From Actinomycetes bacterium (GTDB taxonomy: Bacteria; Actinomycetota; Acidimicrobiia; Acidimicrobiales; Bog-793), in NCBI GenBank assembly GCA_021829645.1, contig JAKBPI010000003.1:1-64000 (forward strand): 64,000 nucleotides of DNA, written 5' to 3'. The position numbers were made by a program, and so were the translations under genes. Each line of letters starts with the position of its first letter. Position 1 is the first letter of the stretch. The notes beneath the pieces were generated by a model. The model ran no database searches, was not told the origin of the DNA, and was given only the letters and a program-made list of their open reading frames with translations. Below are positions 45,288 to 55,822 of this stretch, piece after piece.

Positions 45288-45767
45288 ATGTCAGATATTA
45301 AAGCCATTTTGTCAAAAGTGCCGCTTTTCAAGCAGCTTCCGGATGAAGCCGTCACGTTACTTAGTGAATGTGCGGAAGAAGTTTCTTTTGAGGCTGAGAC
45401 ACAAATATTGACTGAGGGGGCGATGGCCTCCACTTTTTATGTCGTCAAGTCAGGCGAAGTATCCTTACAGGTGCAGCAACCGCAATCTATCCCCTTGGTG
45501 ATACAGACGATCAACGGCAATTCTCTGTTGGGTCTTTCGTGGATCAGTCCTCCCTACCAGTGGTCATTTGACGCAATTGCCCTAGATAAAGTGGAAGCCG
45601 TCGAGTTTCATGCTGCCTGCGTAAGAGAAAAGCTGCAAGCTCATCCCGAATACGGCTTTTTAATTATGCAATCTATCTTGGGGGTCTTCTTGGAGCGTTT
45701 ACAGGCTACGAGGACAAGGATGCTTGATATCTATGGCGTGACAAAAGAGGTGATACCCGGTGATTAG
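45288..45767 (+). CDS. Cyclic-nucleotide-binding-domain protein in the hydrogenase operon
   Basis: The 159-residue protein is one Crp-like sensory domain: VPLFKQLPDEAVTLLSECAEEVSF, then GAMASTFYVVKSGEVSLQV, and a dimer-type helix at the end. The DNA-binding helix-turn-helix of Crp is absent. The usual phosphate-binding cassette Arg/Ser residues are not obvious (the sequence there reads SWISPPYQW), so nucleotide binding is doubtful. It has a good ribosome site (aaaggag) and overlaps the flavin-subunit gene by 8 bases, suggesting it is part of, or controls, the hydrogenase complex. Such genes recur in group 3b operons. Confidence 0.8.
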   Translation: MSDIKAILSKVPLFKQLPDEAVTLLSECAEEVSFEAETQILTEGAMASTFYVVKSGEVSLQVQQPQSIPLVIQTINGNSLLGLSWISPPYQWSFDAIALDKVEAVEFHAACVREKLQAHPEYGFLIMQSILGVFLERLQATRTRMLDIYGVTKEVIPGD

Positions 45768-46638
45768 CGCCAATCAGACTTCAGCAACCATAGCTGATTC
45801 CATAAATGAGCCGGAAGCGTCACCTTTTGTGCCGCTACCTTACAAAATAGTCAATAAGCACCACGATACTCAAGATATCGCCACGATCACTATTGAGCCT
45901 GTTGACAAGGCAATACCTCCTTATAAGAGCGGACAATTTAATATGTTGACTGTGTATAGGGTTGGCGAAATTGCCATTTCGATAAGTTCGCCTCCTACCT
46001 CCGGAAAGAGAATCGTCCATACGATACGAGATGTCGGAGCGGTGAGTCACGCTTTGTTTAATCTGGAAATAGGAGACGTCATAGGGGTAAGGGGGGCGTT
46101 CGGGACAGATTGGCAGACCGATGAACCTGGAGATGCCGACTATCTGGTTGTGGCCGGAGGTATAGGTTTGGCACCTTTACGGGGAGCCGTTGTTGAGCTA
46201 GCGGAAAAGGTAGCCGCTAGGCACAATGTCAATCTGTTAATAGGTGCAAGAGAACCGGCTCAAATGATTTATGAAACTGACATGAAGCGATTGGAGCAGA
46301 TGGGTGTCAAAGTGTACAAAACGGTTGATATGGCCGACTCGGGTTGGAAGGGTTCCGTCGGATTGGTAACGGAACTCATTGAAAAAGCCGTATTCGATCC
46401 CAAAAATACGAAAGCCCTGATATGCGGACCTGAAGTTATGATCCGCTTTACTGCCAGAAAGCTTATCGAATTCGGTATTGCCGCAGAATCCATACTTGTT
46501 TCCCTGGAAAGAAATATGCAGTGTGGGGTAGGGCTATGCGGACATTGCCAACTCGGTCCCTATCTGATCTGTAGGGATGGTCCTGTGTTCCCGTGGGCAC
46601 CGCCAGTCAAAGATTTATTATCACAGAAGGAGAGATAA
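45760..46638 (+). CDS. hyhG: Group 3b hydrogenase FAD/NAD(P)-binding subunit
   Basis: The 292-residue protein has a ferredoxin-reductase fold: flavin-binding region with [12 protein letters not shown] and ISISSPP, NAD(P) site [13 protein letters not shown] and [11 protein letters not shown], and a C-terminal [2Fe-2S]-type cluster motif [19 protein letters not shown]. It exchanges electrons between NAD(P)H and the iron-sulfur chain. The start is GTG within the end of the upstream gene. Its stop overlaps the small-subunit ATG (TAATG). Confidence 0.88.
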   Translation: MISANQTSATIADSINEPEASPFVPLPYKIVNKHHDTQDIATITIEPVDKAIPPYKSGQFNMLTVYRVGEIAISISSPPTSGKRIVHTIRDVGAVSHALFNLEIGDVIGVRGAFGTDWQTDEPGDADYLVVAGGIGLAPLRGAVVELAEKVAARHNVNLLIGAREPAQMIYETDMKRLEQMGVKVYKTVDMADSGWKGSVGLVTELIEKAVFDPKNTKALICGPEVMIRFTARKLIEFGIAAESILVSLERNMQCGVGLCGHCQLGPYLICRDGPVFPWAPPVKDLLSQKER

Positions 46639-47393
46639 TGGGTAAAGCCAAGTTAGCGGTTTGGAAATTTGCTTCATGTGACGGGTGCCAGTTGTCAATT
46701 CTGGATTGTGAAGACGAGCTTTTGGCAATAGCGGACGCCGTAGAAATAGCTAATTTTACCGAGATGACCAGAAAGGTTATAGACGGACCTTATGACATAT
46801 CTCTGGTTGAAGGCTCTATTACAACAGCTGATGACGCACAGAGGATAGTCGAAATAAGAAAGAACTCCGCTGTAATTGTTGCCATAGGTGCCTGTGCAAC
46901 GGCTGGCGGTATACAGGCGCTCAGAAACTATGCCGATATCGATGAGTACGTCAGTGCGGTTTATGCCCATCCGGAATACATATCAACTTTAGCCACGAGT
47001 AGGTCGATCAGTGATTTTATTAAAGTCGATTTAGAATTGCACGGGTGTCCGGTTAATAAAGAACACCTCATAGAATTGGTGGCTGCTTCTTTAGCGGGAC
47101 GTAAGCCGCGTATACCTCAATACAGCGTCTGTGAAGAGTGCAAACTAAGAGGAAACGTCTGCGTTGTCGTAGCGGAAAATATGCCGTGCTTGGGTCCCGT
47201 CACAAGTGCGGGTTGCGGAGCGCTTTGCCCGGCCGTCAAGCGGGGATGCTACGGCTGTTTCGGTCCGATGCAAAAAGCAAATACAACATCGCTGGCAATT
47301 CGTCTCAAAGAAAATGGCGCGGATGAAGACAAACTTCACAGGATGTTTAAGACGTTTAATGCCACGAAATTTGAAAAGGAGTTTTCGTCATAA
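46638..47393 (+). CDS. hyhS: Group 3b [NiFe] hydrogenase small subunit
   Basis: I set the start at ATG 46638, after aggagag, not the upstream frame start at 46593. The 251-residue protein lacks a Tat signal, as expected for a cytoplasmic enzyme. Fe-S cluster cysteines appear in [34 protein letters not shown] and [15 protein letters not shown]. It carries electrons from the active site to the Fe-S subunit. Confidence 0.9.
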   Translation: MGKAKLAVWKFASCDGCQLSILDCEDELLAIADAVEIANFTEMTRKVIDGPYDISLVEGSITTADDAQRIVEIRKNSAVIVAIGACATAGGIQALRNYADIDEYVSAVYAHPEYISTLATSRSISDFIKVDLELHGCPVNKEHLIELVAASLAGRKPRIPQYSVCEECKLRGNVCVVVAENMPCLGPVTSAGCGALCPAVKRGCYGCFGPMQKANTTSLAIRLKENGADEDKLHRMFKTFNATKFEKEFSS

Positions 47394-48697
47394 TGGAAAA
47401 GAAAAAAATGGCTACCTCATGTGATATCGATGTACATGGCATTGCTAGGATTGAGGGGGAAGGTGCCCTTCATGTCCATATTGACGACGGCGAGTTGAAA
47501 AACGTAGAGTTGGAGATTTTTGAACCGCCCAGGTTCTTTGAAGCGTTTTTACGGGGTCGCGGATTCGAAGAGCCTCCGGACATTACGGCGCGTATCTGTG
47601 GAATATGCCCAGTGGCCTATCAAATGTCGGCGTGTCTAGCTATCGAAGATGCCTGTTCTGTCCAAGTCAGGGATGAAATACAGACTTTGCGCAGACTTCT
47701 CTATTGCGGGGAGTGGATTCAAAGTCACGTACTGCACGTCTTTTTACTCCACGCCCCTGACTTCTTTGGGTTAGAAGATGCAGTTGAACTGGCAAAAATA
47801 AACAAAAGCGCCGTAGAGCGCGGCTTGTTTATGAAAAAAATGGGTAATAAGCTTATGGAAGTAGTGGGTGGCCGGGCAATCCATCCCGTCAACGTCAGGG
47901 TTGGCGGTTTTTACAGTGCTCCCTCAAAAGGCGATCTGCAAGATCTCGTAGAGGATTTAAAGAAAGCTTTGGACTATGCGATTTGGGCAGTGGAATGGGT
48001 AGCTGCGTTTGACTTTCCGGACATCAATACCTCTTATCCTCTCGTCTCTCTGGTGCACGATACGCTATATCCAATAGATTACGGCACCGTAGCATCTACG
48101 GAGGGATTCAACGTTTCACCAAAAGAGTTCCTTGATCGTATCGTCGAAGAACACGTTGCCAGATCGAGTGCGCTTCATGCCAAACTGGACGGTGAAACCC
48201 CTTATCTCACTGGTCCAATGGCCAGATTCAACTTAAATTATGACCGCCTTACTCCCATCGCCAAGCAATGTGCCGAGGCAAGCGGTATAGAAAGGGATTG
48301 CAGAAATCCGTTCAAGACCATTATTATGCGATCTTTGGAGGTCGTTGTAGCGTTTGAGGAGGCATTGCGGATCATAGATAATTATGTGGCACCGGACCCC
48401 AGTTATGAGCAAGTCCTCCCTCGTTCCGGCATCGGTTATGGCGCCACTGAAGCTCCTAGAGGCACTATCGTACATCGTTATGAGTTAGGTAAAGACGGTC
48501 TTATCAAGGAGGCCCAGATCGTACCGCCTACTTCACAGAACCAAGCGGCTATCGAAGAAGATTTGAAAAATGTTATAGCAAATAATATGGATTTGGATCA
48601 GGAGCAACTGACCAATTACTGTGAAACGGCGGTGAGAAATCATGATCCATGCATATCGTGCTCGGCTCACTTCTTGGATGTCGACATCAAGCGATAG
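47393..48697 (+). CDS. hyhL: Group 3b [NiFe] hydrogenase large subunit
   Basis: The 434-residue protein has the N-terminal nickel motif RICGICPVAYQ and the C-terminal one DPCISCSAHFLDV. Only eight residues follow the last metal-site His, a short cleavable tail like those of archaeal group 3b enzymes. The Ni-Fe site is bound by the four cysteines. The ATG overlaps the end of the small-subunit gene by one base, and the true protease start lies after the stop. Confidence 0.93.
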   Translation: MEKKKMATSCDIDVHGIARIEGEGALHVHIDDGELKNVELEIFEPPRFFEAFLRGRGFEEPPDITARICGICPVAYQMSACLAIEDACSVQVRDEIQTLRRLLYCGEWIQSHVLHVFLLHAPDFFGLEDAVELAKINKSAVERGLFMKKMGNKLMEVVGGRAIHPVNVRVGGFYSAPSKGDLQDLVEDLKKALDYAIWAVEWVAAFDFPDINTSYPLVSLVHDTLYPIDYGTVASTEGFNVSPKEFLDRIVEEHVARSSALHAKLDGETPYLTGPMARFNLNYDRLTPIAKQCAEASGIERDCRNPFKTIIMRSLEVVVAFEEALRIIDNYVAPDPSYEQVLPRSGIGYGATEAPRGTIVHRYELGKDGLIKEAQIVPPTSQNQAAIEEDLKNVIANNMDLDQEQLTNYCETAVRNHDPCISCSAHFLDVDIKR

Positions 48698-48711
48698 TCG
48701 TCGGTACTGAT

Positions 48712-49173
48712 ATGGACGCTTTAAAAAGTACAAAGATAGTGATAGCAGGTATAGGAAATTACTATCGCTGTGACGATGGAGCGGGTCCGCAAATTGCCGA
48801 CGAAGTGGCAGAAATTACCAATATCGATAACATAGGTCCCATATCGGAACCATTGGATTTGATAGAGCAATTCGAAGGAGTAAAGCTGGCAATTCTGATT
48901 GATGCCATGAAATCAGGCGAGCCTCCGGGTACAATCAGGATTTTTGACGTTGACTTACTATCCGATACCAAGCAACTGACCAGTACGCACGGTATAGGAC
49001 TGGGGAGAACGTTACAGTTGGCCGACGCTTTGGGTAAGAGTCCAGAAAAAGTGATAGTGGTCGGTATAGAAGGCAAAGTCTTTGGCGATGGAAATCAATT
49101 GTCACCGGAAGTCAGAGAAGCCATACCGGACGCGGTAAAAATTATTGACCAATTCATTTTATCGCAATCTTGA
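48712..49173 (+). CDS. Hydrogenase maturation protease, HycI/HyaD family
   Basis: The 153-residue protein starts at ATG 48712 with the motif GIGNYYRCDDGAG, and has later STHGIGLGRTL and VIVVGIEG, as in [NiFe]-hydrogenase C-terminal endopeptidases. It would cut the large-subunit tail once nickel is in place. The ORF-track start at 48649 would overlap the large-subunit gene and is unlikely. It closes the operon. Confidence 0.88.
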   Translation: MDALKSTKIVIAGIGNYYRCDDGAGPQIADEVAEITNIDNIGPISEPLDLIEQFEGVKLAILIDAMKSGEPPGTIRIFDVDLLSDTKQLTSTHGIGLGRTLQLADALGKSPEKVIVVGIEGKVFGDGNQLSPEVREAIPDAVKIIDQFILSQS

Positions 49174-49416
49174 TATCTAAGCATACGGTAGTAAACGGCA
49201 AGGCTATAAGTAAGTCCTTTTTTGGTGCAACCTTTGTTTAATTCCATTTCAGATCAGTTTGGGTTGCTTCAGGAATAAGCCGCAGACCAATCATTGAGAC
49301 GATGCGCATACCGGACAAAGGCAGGTTTATTATTGTCAATAAAAGCTATTTTCCGGATTCTAATATTTATAAATATGTCATAATACACTAAATCAGTAGT
49401 TGCAAACTATGATCCT

Positions 49417-49489
49417 GCCGGTGTGGCGCAGTTGGTAGCGCAGGCGATTTGTAATCGTCAGGTCGTGGGTTCGAGTCCCTCCACCGGCT
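49417..49489 (+). tRNA. tRNA-Thr (anticodon TGT)
   Basis: Acceptor gccggtg/caccggc, D-arm gcgc/gcgc, anticodon stem ggcga/tcgtc with loop ttTGTaa, and T-arm around ggttcgagtcc all pair. Discriminator is T. The 3' CCA is not encoded; the sequence continues with C. Confidence 0.95.
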
Positions 49490-49689
49490 CGGTGTTTGCT
49501 GTGAACAAACTGTTTGAAATGTTATGGGTTTGTTACAATCACTGAGATAAAAACACTTTCGCACGGGCTATTTTGCTATGGTTAGAATGCCCAGTGTGTC
49601 ATTGTGGCTAAAATGAAATAATTTTTTAATTGGTGAATTATGTGCGCTATAGTTTATACGCTAAGCAGTGATCACATACTTCAGGATGA

Positions 49690-50904
<1,215 letters not shown>

Positions 50905-50930
50905 CTACCTAATCTTTACCGGCGGAGCGA

Positions 50931-52226
50931 ATGCATAAATTACGCAAAAAACTTACTGTAAAGAAGCTGTCAGGAACCACTAAAAAGCAGTCGGCAAAAA
51001 AAATATTGCTACTGCTTTTAGTGGTTCTTATTTTCGCTCTTTTGGTCGGTGAAATTACCAACGATACCCTCAAATCTTCCAATTCCTACTATAAGATCAA
51101 CTCGAAAAGTTACTTTGCCGCCGCAATTCCTATTTTGGAGGATTCCAATGTGGTAGGACAAGAAGTAACCTCTCTGCGCTCGAGCGATCTGGGACACACT
51201 TCTCTGACGGTTTTTGCAGCAGAACTCACCAGTCTGAAGACTCAGGGGCACTCGGATATCTCCCAACTCGACACTCTTGGCATTGGCGCACCTGACACCA
51301 AAGTCGCCGCCATGCTCTCCTCACTGATAAACCTGCGATATAGCGCTCTTTTGAATATGTCGCAAGCCATTAAAGTATTGTCGGATGCTACCGGTTCTAT
51401 ACCCGTACCGACAATTGACGATCTTGTGGAAGCGGGTAAAGATATCAGGAATTCCAATCGCGTCTTGGCGGATTTAAATAAATACATTAGGAAACAGCAT
51501 TTATCTCATTATTCCCTTCCCCTTACCGCATGGGAGGCTCCCCTTGGCGTCTGGGATGCTTCCCCCATTCGCCATTGGCTCCGGGGGCTGTCTGCCGTAG
51601 CGTCAGGTAGCAGTGGTCTGGTGATATCGGATATTTCTACCTCGCCATTGGCCGTTAAAATCGTTGGTTTGCCACAAATCACCGCAACGACTTCCCTGCC
51701 CACTTCCTCTACGACGACTTCCTCTACGACGACATCGGTAACTACTACAACTCTTGCCACTTCGGCATCCTCCACGACCACTACGAAGCTTTCCGGGAAG
51801 CGGAAAAAAAAGACCTCTAAGACGAACAAGCAACACAGCCAGGTAACCGGCACGACTTTTATAGCTATCACATCTTCAACGTTGCAAATTCCACCACTAC
51901 AGTCAACTTCTGTTTTAGCCCCTACCTCGTCGCTGGTGGTGAAAGTGGTTGTGACTGATCAGAGCGTCAGAGAAGCCAACGGAGCGACATTATCTGTAAA
52001 CATTCAGGGGCAAAGTCCCGGTAAGACGAGTAAATCTGCTCCTGTTACGCTCAACTCTACACAAATCGTTCATCTACCGCCCCTTGGCTCTTCGGCCAGT
52101 TTGTATATAAGTCGTCGTTTCAAGCATCTGCATTTGGGAGGTCTGTACAAACTGAGCGTTAAATTGAGCGCCCCCGGTTTCCAAAGTTCTTCTGGTCAAG
52201 TTAAGCTACAGATAGCGTCTTCTTGA
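50931..52226 (+). CDS. Secreted or membrane-anchored protein with a Ser/Thr-rich linker
   Basis: The 431-residue protein has a basic N-terminus and one membrane segment (about 25-43, ILLLLLVVLIFALLVG), then a large external part. Residues about 255-290 form a Thr/Ser-rich linker (TTSSTTTSVTTTT), followed by a basic KRKKKTSK patch and a beta-rich tail that looks like an Ig-like or DUF11-type domain. I recognise no enzyme motif. It follows the sqdB-like gene by 26 bases and may be co-transcribed, but a shared role is not evident. The linker suggests a surface-exposed, possibly glycosylated protein. Confidence 0.65.
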   Translation: MHKLRKKLTVKKLSGTTKKQSAKKILLLLLVVLIFALLVGEITNDTLKSSNSYYKINSKSYFAAAIPILEDSNVVGQEVTSLRSSDLGHTSLTVFAAELTSLKTQGHSDISQLDTLGIGAPDTKVAAMLSSLINLRYSALLNMSQAIKVLSDATGSIPVPTIDDLVEAGKDIRNSNRVLADLNKYIRKQHLSHYSLPLTAWEAPLGVWDASPIRHWLRGLSAVASGSSGLVISDISTSPLAVKIVGLPQITATTSLPTSSTTTSSTTTSVTTTTLATSASSTTTTKLSGKRKKKTSKTNKQHSQVTGTTFIAITSSTLQIPPLQSTSVLAPTSSLVVKVVVTDQSVREANGATLSVNIQGQSPGKTSKSAPVTLNSTQIVHLPPLGSSASLYISRRFKHLHLGGLYKLSVKLSAPGFQSSSGQVKLQIASS

Positions 52227-52250
52227 GAAGCTATAAATAAGACCGCCTTG

Positions 52251-53483
52251 TCATGATCCATGCGTATCATGCCAAGCGGATTCTGCCAGTCTGATCACTT
52301 CCCGCGGAGGCTTCTTGAGTTTTGCTGATACCACTTTGACGTCGTCAAATTCAATTTTGATTCTGTTTTGTGAAGTCTTTACTTTGAGCTCGTAGCCCTC
52401 TACGAAAACCGTATCGAAATGGCGCTGCAATTCATAGCGACCTACCTCTCTGACCCTTACTCCAAATGTTCCCGTTAAATGAAAAAGCAGCCCCATAAGT
52501 TTTTCTAAGTTTTCTCTCCCAGTCAGACAGGAAAAGACATTGCCGGGGCGTCCTTTTTTCATAACAGTGGGAGTTATCCAGGCATCCAAGGCGCCGGTTT
52601 CCAGACAACTCTGCAGACAAAAAGATAAATTTTCACCCGTGATATCATCCAAATTGGTTTCGAGTAAGAGGAGCTGCGAGTACAGGAGATCATCGTCATG
52701 GGCTGGGGCAACATGGGATTGGCCTATGATAACTTGTGCCAAGTTGGCAATCCCGGGAATAATGCGGGAACCCGCCCCGTAGCCTACCTGTTCTATCGAT
52801 ACTGGCGGGATCGGGCCGAACGTTTGGACCGTGGTAGCGAGTAAAACCGCTCCCGTGGGGGTAATAATTTCATTGTCAGTATCCGTGCCCTTGAGCGGAA
52901 TACCTTTGAGGATCTCCAAAACAGCCGGTCCCGGATTGGTAATGGTGCCGTGTTCAGTGTAGATGGTGCCGTATCCGGTGGCAACGGGACTCGCATACAC
53001 ACCGGCTATGCCTAAAATTTCCAGTGCCGCCAGAGTACCAACTATGTCAATAATGGTGTCCTGTGCTCCGAGTTCGTGAAAGTGAATGTCGTATTTATCT
53101 CTGTTATGTACTTTCCCTTCTGCTTCGGCAAGTTTGTGAAAAGCAGCAGCAGCAGTGACGGCTATCTTGCCGGGCAGTTTTGCGGTTTCCAAGATAGCCA
53201 ATATGTCTTTCAGTTTCCGCGCGGCAGAAGTTTTCTCGTAGTCAATTTGTACTTTGGTGGCCGCTATGGAGTTGCGCTCCGTGAGCTCTGTGTTCAAAGA
53301 CCACTTACCTATTTCCAAACCGGACAAGAGCCTGCGTATTTCATCAGGATCAGCACCTGCGTCGATCAGACATCCAAGAGCCATATCTCCGGAAAAACCG
53401 GAACAACAGTTAAACCAAGCCACTTTAGAGGCATTTTGGCCTAAAAGTTTTTCTTCTTGTGTCGTGTAGTTTGAAGAACACAT
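52251..53483 (-). CDS. larC: Nickel-pincer cofactor cyclometallase LarC
   Basis: The 410-residue protein begins WFNCCSGFSGDMALGCLIDAG, then DIHFHELGAQDTIIDIVGT and a C-terminal ETNLDDITGE stretch, all typical of LarC. It inserts nickel into the pincer mononucleotide made by LarB and LarE. In Lactobacillus plantarum larC is split and read by a programmed frameshift; here it is one frame. It follows larB by 33 bases. Confidence 0.88.
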   Translation of the reverse strand: MCSSNYTTQEEKLLGQNASKVAWFNCCSGFSGDMALGCLIDAGADPDEIRRLLSGLEIGKWSLNTELTERNSIAATKVQIDYEKTSAARKLKDILAILETAKLPGKIAVTAAAAFHKLAEAEGKVHNRDKYDIHFHELGAQDTIIDIVGTLAALEILGIAGVYASPVATGYGTIYTEHGTITNPGPAVLEILKGIPLKGTDTDNEIITPTGAVLLATTVQTFGPIPPVSIEQVGYGAGSRIIPGIANLAQVIIGQSHVAPAHDDDLLYSQLLLLETNLDDITGENLSFCLQSCLETGALDAWITPTVMKKGRPGNVFSCLTGRENLEKLMGLLFHLTGTFGVRVREVGRYELQRHFDTVFVEGYELKVKTSQNRIKIEFDDVKVVSAKLKKPPREVIRLAESAWHDTHGS

Positions 53484-53516
53484 ATCCGGTGCCTCGTGTC
53501 GCTAAAGCCATAGACC

Positions 53517-54299
53517 TTAGTCAGCTTTGTTGTAGGGGATGCCCTGTAAGATTCTCATTGTAGCATAAGCCGCACCAAAGCCATTATCTATACCCATGAC
53601 GGTTATACCGGCAGCACATGAGGATGTCATCGCCAGAAGAGCGGTAATTCCTTCGAATCCGGATCCGTATCCGGTACTGGTGGGTACGGCTATCACCGGC
53701 ACGGCTACGAGACCTCCCACTACCGAAGGGAGGGCTCCTTCCATGCCGGCAGCTACAACGACAATGTCTGCATCAAATAGTTCGTCTAAATGGGAAAAGA
53801 GCCTGTGGATGCCGGCTACACCGCAGTCGCGCAAGTAAGCGGGCTCTAGTCCGTAAGCTTGCAAAACGGCACCGCACTCGTCAGCTGCGGGCTGATCAGA
53901 GGTACCGGCAGTGATGATAATGACTTTGTGGTCCTGTTTTGGATTCTGCCGCCAGGATACTAAATAGAGTGTTTGGCGGGAGTTTTGTATGGGGGTGGCC
54001 TTACCCCCCGGGTGATGTCTGAGAACTTCGTCTGTCTGTTCTCGGGTCGCTCTGGTGAGTAAAACCGGCGAGGAAGATTTTTCCAATAGACTGCCGACGA
54101 TGAGAGTGCATTGCTCACTTGTTTTGCCTGGGGCATATACGGCTTCCGGAAGTCCTTGCCTGAGTAATCTGTGGTGGTCAACTTTGGCAAAATCCAGATC
54201 GTCAAATGGTATGAGCTGCAAGTGTCTAAAGAATTCATCAGGAGTAATTTCTTGTTTGCTGAGCTGATTCGCTAAATCGAGAACGGTTTGTTTATTCAT
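53517..54299 (-). CDS. larB: Nickel-pincer cofactor carboxylase LarB
   Basis: The 260-residue protein has an N-terminal helical part and a PurE-like domain with ITAGTSDQPAADECG and AGMEGALPSVVGGLV, as in LarB. It carboxylates nicotinic acid adenine dinucleotide and starts cofactor synthesis. With larC it forms a two-gene unit; larE and a LarA-type racemase are not in the window. Confidence 0.9.
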   Translation of the reverse strand: MNKQTVLDLANQLSKQEITPDEFFRHLQLIPFDDLDFAKVDHHRLLRQGLPEAVYAPGKTSEQCTLIVGSLLEKSSSPVLLTRATREQTDEVLRHHPGGKATPIQNSRQTLYLVSWRQNPKQDHKVIIITAGTSDQPAADECGAVLQAYGLEPAYLRDCGVAGIHRLFSHLDELFDADIVVVAAGMEGALPSVVGGLVAVPVIAVPTSTGYGSGFEGITALLAMTSSCAAGITVMGIDNGFGAAYATMRILQGIPYNKAD

Positions 54300-54379
54300 C
54301 TTTAACGGTCTTTTGTTATGCGGCGTAATGTTGTACTGCCATTACGGCTCGGCTGCTTCATCCAGTATTTCTGAATGCG

Positions 54380-54429
54380 TCTGTTGTAACGGTAAATTCT
54401 ATAATCTGTTGTAACGGTAAATTCTATAA
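54380..54429. repeat. Perfect tandem duplication of a 25-base unit in the larB-pheA gap
   Basis: Two exact copies of a 25-base unit beginning tctgttgtaacgg and ending ctataa lie back to back, followed by T so that each ends close to TATAAT. The duplicated unit contains a -10-like hexamer, so the promoter of one of the divergent genes may be doubled. Confidence 0.85.
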
Positions 54430-54574
54430 TAGAGAGAAGAAGCTGTTGGATGCTTGGACATAAAAATCCTCACTTCTCGTCGGTATCCACTTTTCAAGAG
54501 ACTGTTTTCCCTAATTACAGGTGCTACCATACTCATTGTAGTCAAGAGCTGTTTCGAGGAGTCAAGAGATTTTT

Positions 54575-55555
54575 ATGGCAGAACACACTAAGCATAAACA
54601 AACAGCTGCCAAAGGCACACACCCGTTGAGAGTTGCTTATCTCGGTCCGGCCGGTTCCTTTAGCGAAGAAGCTTTATTGGGCTCTTCATTAGAAGGAATT
54701 GAGCCTCTGGCGACAGATACGATACCTGATGCCATCAAAATGGCTGACGCTTTAGAAGCGGATGCAGCTTTTGTCCCTTTGGAGAATTCGATTGAAGGAT
54801 CGGTAAATGCCACTCTGGACGAGTTGATTTTTACTTCTGATCTCTTTATTACGGCAGAGGTGGTCTTCAATGTGCATTTACAGCTTTTGGCCAAAGAAAA
54901 AATGGCATTAAGGGATATCAAAGAAGTGATCTCTTACCCCGTGGCTGCCGCGCAGTGTCGTGAATTCTTGTATGCAAAATTACCCCAGGCTGAGCTAAGA
55001 GCCGTATCTTCCACTTCCGAAGCAGCGCGCATAGTAAGTCAAAGTCAGGAAAAGGCTATTGCCGCTGTGGCTCCGCTATTGTCGGCAGAACTCTACGGCC
55101 TGCAGGTTATCCAACACAATATCGAAGACTATCATGGCAATCAGACCAGGTTTGTGCTGGTGCAAAAAAGAAAAATACCCAAGCGCAGCGATTCGGATAA
55201 AACAACGATAGTTTGTTTTCAAAAAAAAGACAAGCCGGGTAATCTCCATGCCATTGTCGGACAATTTGCAGCACGCAGTATTAATTTGGCGCGCATCGAG
55301 TCCAGACCGACTAAAAAAGCTTTGGGCGATTATTGCTTTGTAATCGACCTGGAAGGTCATGTAAGCGATGAGGTCGTGAGCGATTGTCTTGCTGAACTGT
55401 ATGCCGAACTTGGGCACATTAAATTTTTGGGTTCTTATCCCGCTCACAACAGAGCTAACAGAAATTTGGCTGAGATCAAAGAGACAAGGCATCAGGCTAT
55501 CAAGTGGCTGGGTGACTTAAAAAGTTGTTTGGAAGAGGAAAAAAAGCAGAAGTAG
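54575..55555 (+). CDS. pheA: Prephenate dehydratase
   Basis: The 326-residue protein starts its domain at RVAYLGPAGSFSEEAL, has ENSIEGSVNATLDEL and NQTRFVLV (the TRF motif at the active site), then a C-terminal ACT domain with KPGNLHAIVGQF and RIESRP for phenylalanine feedback. It turns prephenate into phenylpyruvate. No chorismate mutase domain is fused. It is a single gene divergent from larB. Confidence 0.92.
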   Translation: MAEHTKHKQTAAKGTHPLRVAYLGPAGSFSEEALLGSSLEGIEPLATDTIPDAIKMADALEADAAFVPLENSIEGSVNATLDELIFTSDLFITAEVVFNVHLQLLAKEKMALRDIKEVISYPVAAAQCREFLYAKLPQAELRAVSSTSEAARIVSQSQEKAIAAVAPLLSAELYGLQVIQHNIEDYHGNQTRFVLVQKRKIPKRSDSDKTTIVCFQKKDKPGNLHAIVGQFAARSINLARIESRPTKKALGDYCFVIDLEGHVSDEVVSDCLAELYAELGHIKFLGSYPAHNRANRNLAEIKETRHQAIKWLGDLKSCLEEEKKQK

Positions 55556-55597
55556 TCACAGCTTTATTCGACATTTGGTGACAGAAGACTGTATAAA

Positions 55598-55613
55598 TTG
55601 GCAACTTTGCCAA
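55598..55613. promoter_or_regulatory. Short inverted repeat upstream of tRNA-Ser
   Basis: ttggcaa and ttgccaa flank ct, 43 bases downstream of the pheA stop and about 40 before tRNA-Ser. The arms resemble those of the dyads at 8.1 kb but in the opposite order. It may be part of the tRNA promoter or a weak operator. Confidence 0.3.
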
Positions 55614-55655
55614 ATGTTTCATATTGCCCCCGAAAATTCATATATTGTAGATTCC

Positions 55656-55742
55656 GGAGGGATGGCAGAGCGGACGAATGCGACGGTCTTGAAAACCGTT
55701 GGGTGACGAGCCCCGGGGGTTCGAATCCCCCTCCCTCCGCCA
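55656..55742 (+). tRNA. tRNA-Ser (anticodon TGA)
   Basis: Acceptor ggaggga/tccctcc, anticodon stem acggt/accgt around ctTGAaa, the long variable arm of class II tRNAs, T-loop ggttcgaatcc and an encoded GCCA end are all present. It is intact, unlike the tRNA-Ser-like remnant at 2.7 kb. Confidence 0.96.
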
Positions 55743-55822
55743 CTTTTTGTAAAAGTGTCTAGATCGCTTTTGAAGTATCTTTGCTGCTGTAAGGGTTGGG
55801 AATAATAAGCTGAGGTAGTTCT

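Noticed and set aside
45288-45767. Crp-type transcription factor for the hydrogenase operon
   Set aside because: The protein ends after the sensory domain and dimer helix; there is no helix-turn-helix.
52251-53483. Programmed frameshift in larC as in Lactobacillus
   Set aside because: The gene is a single uninterrupted frame of full length.
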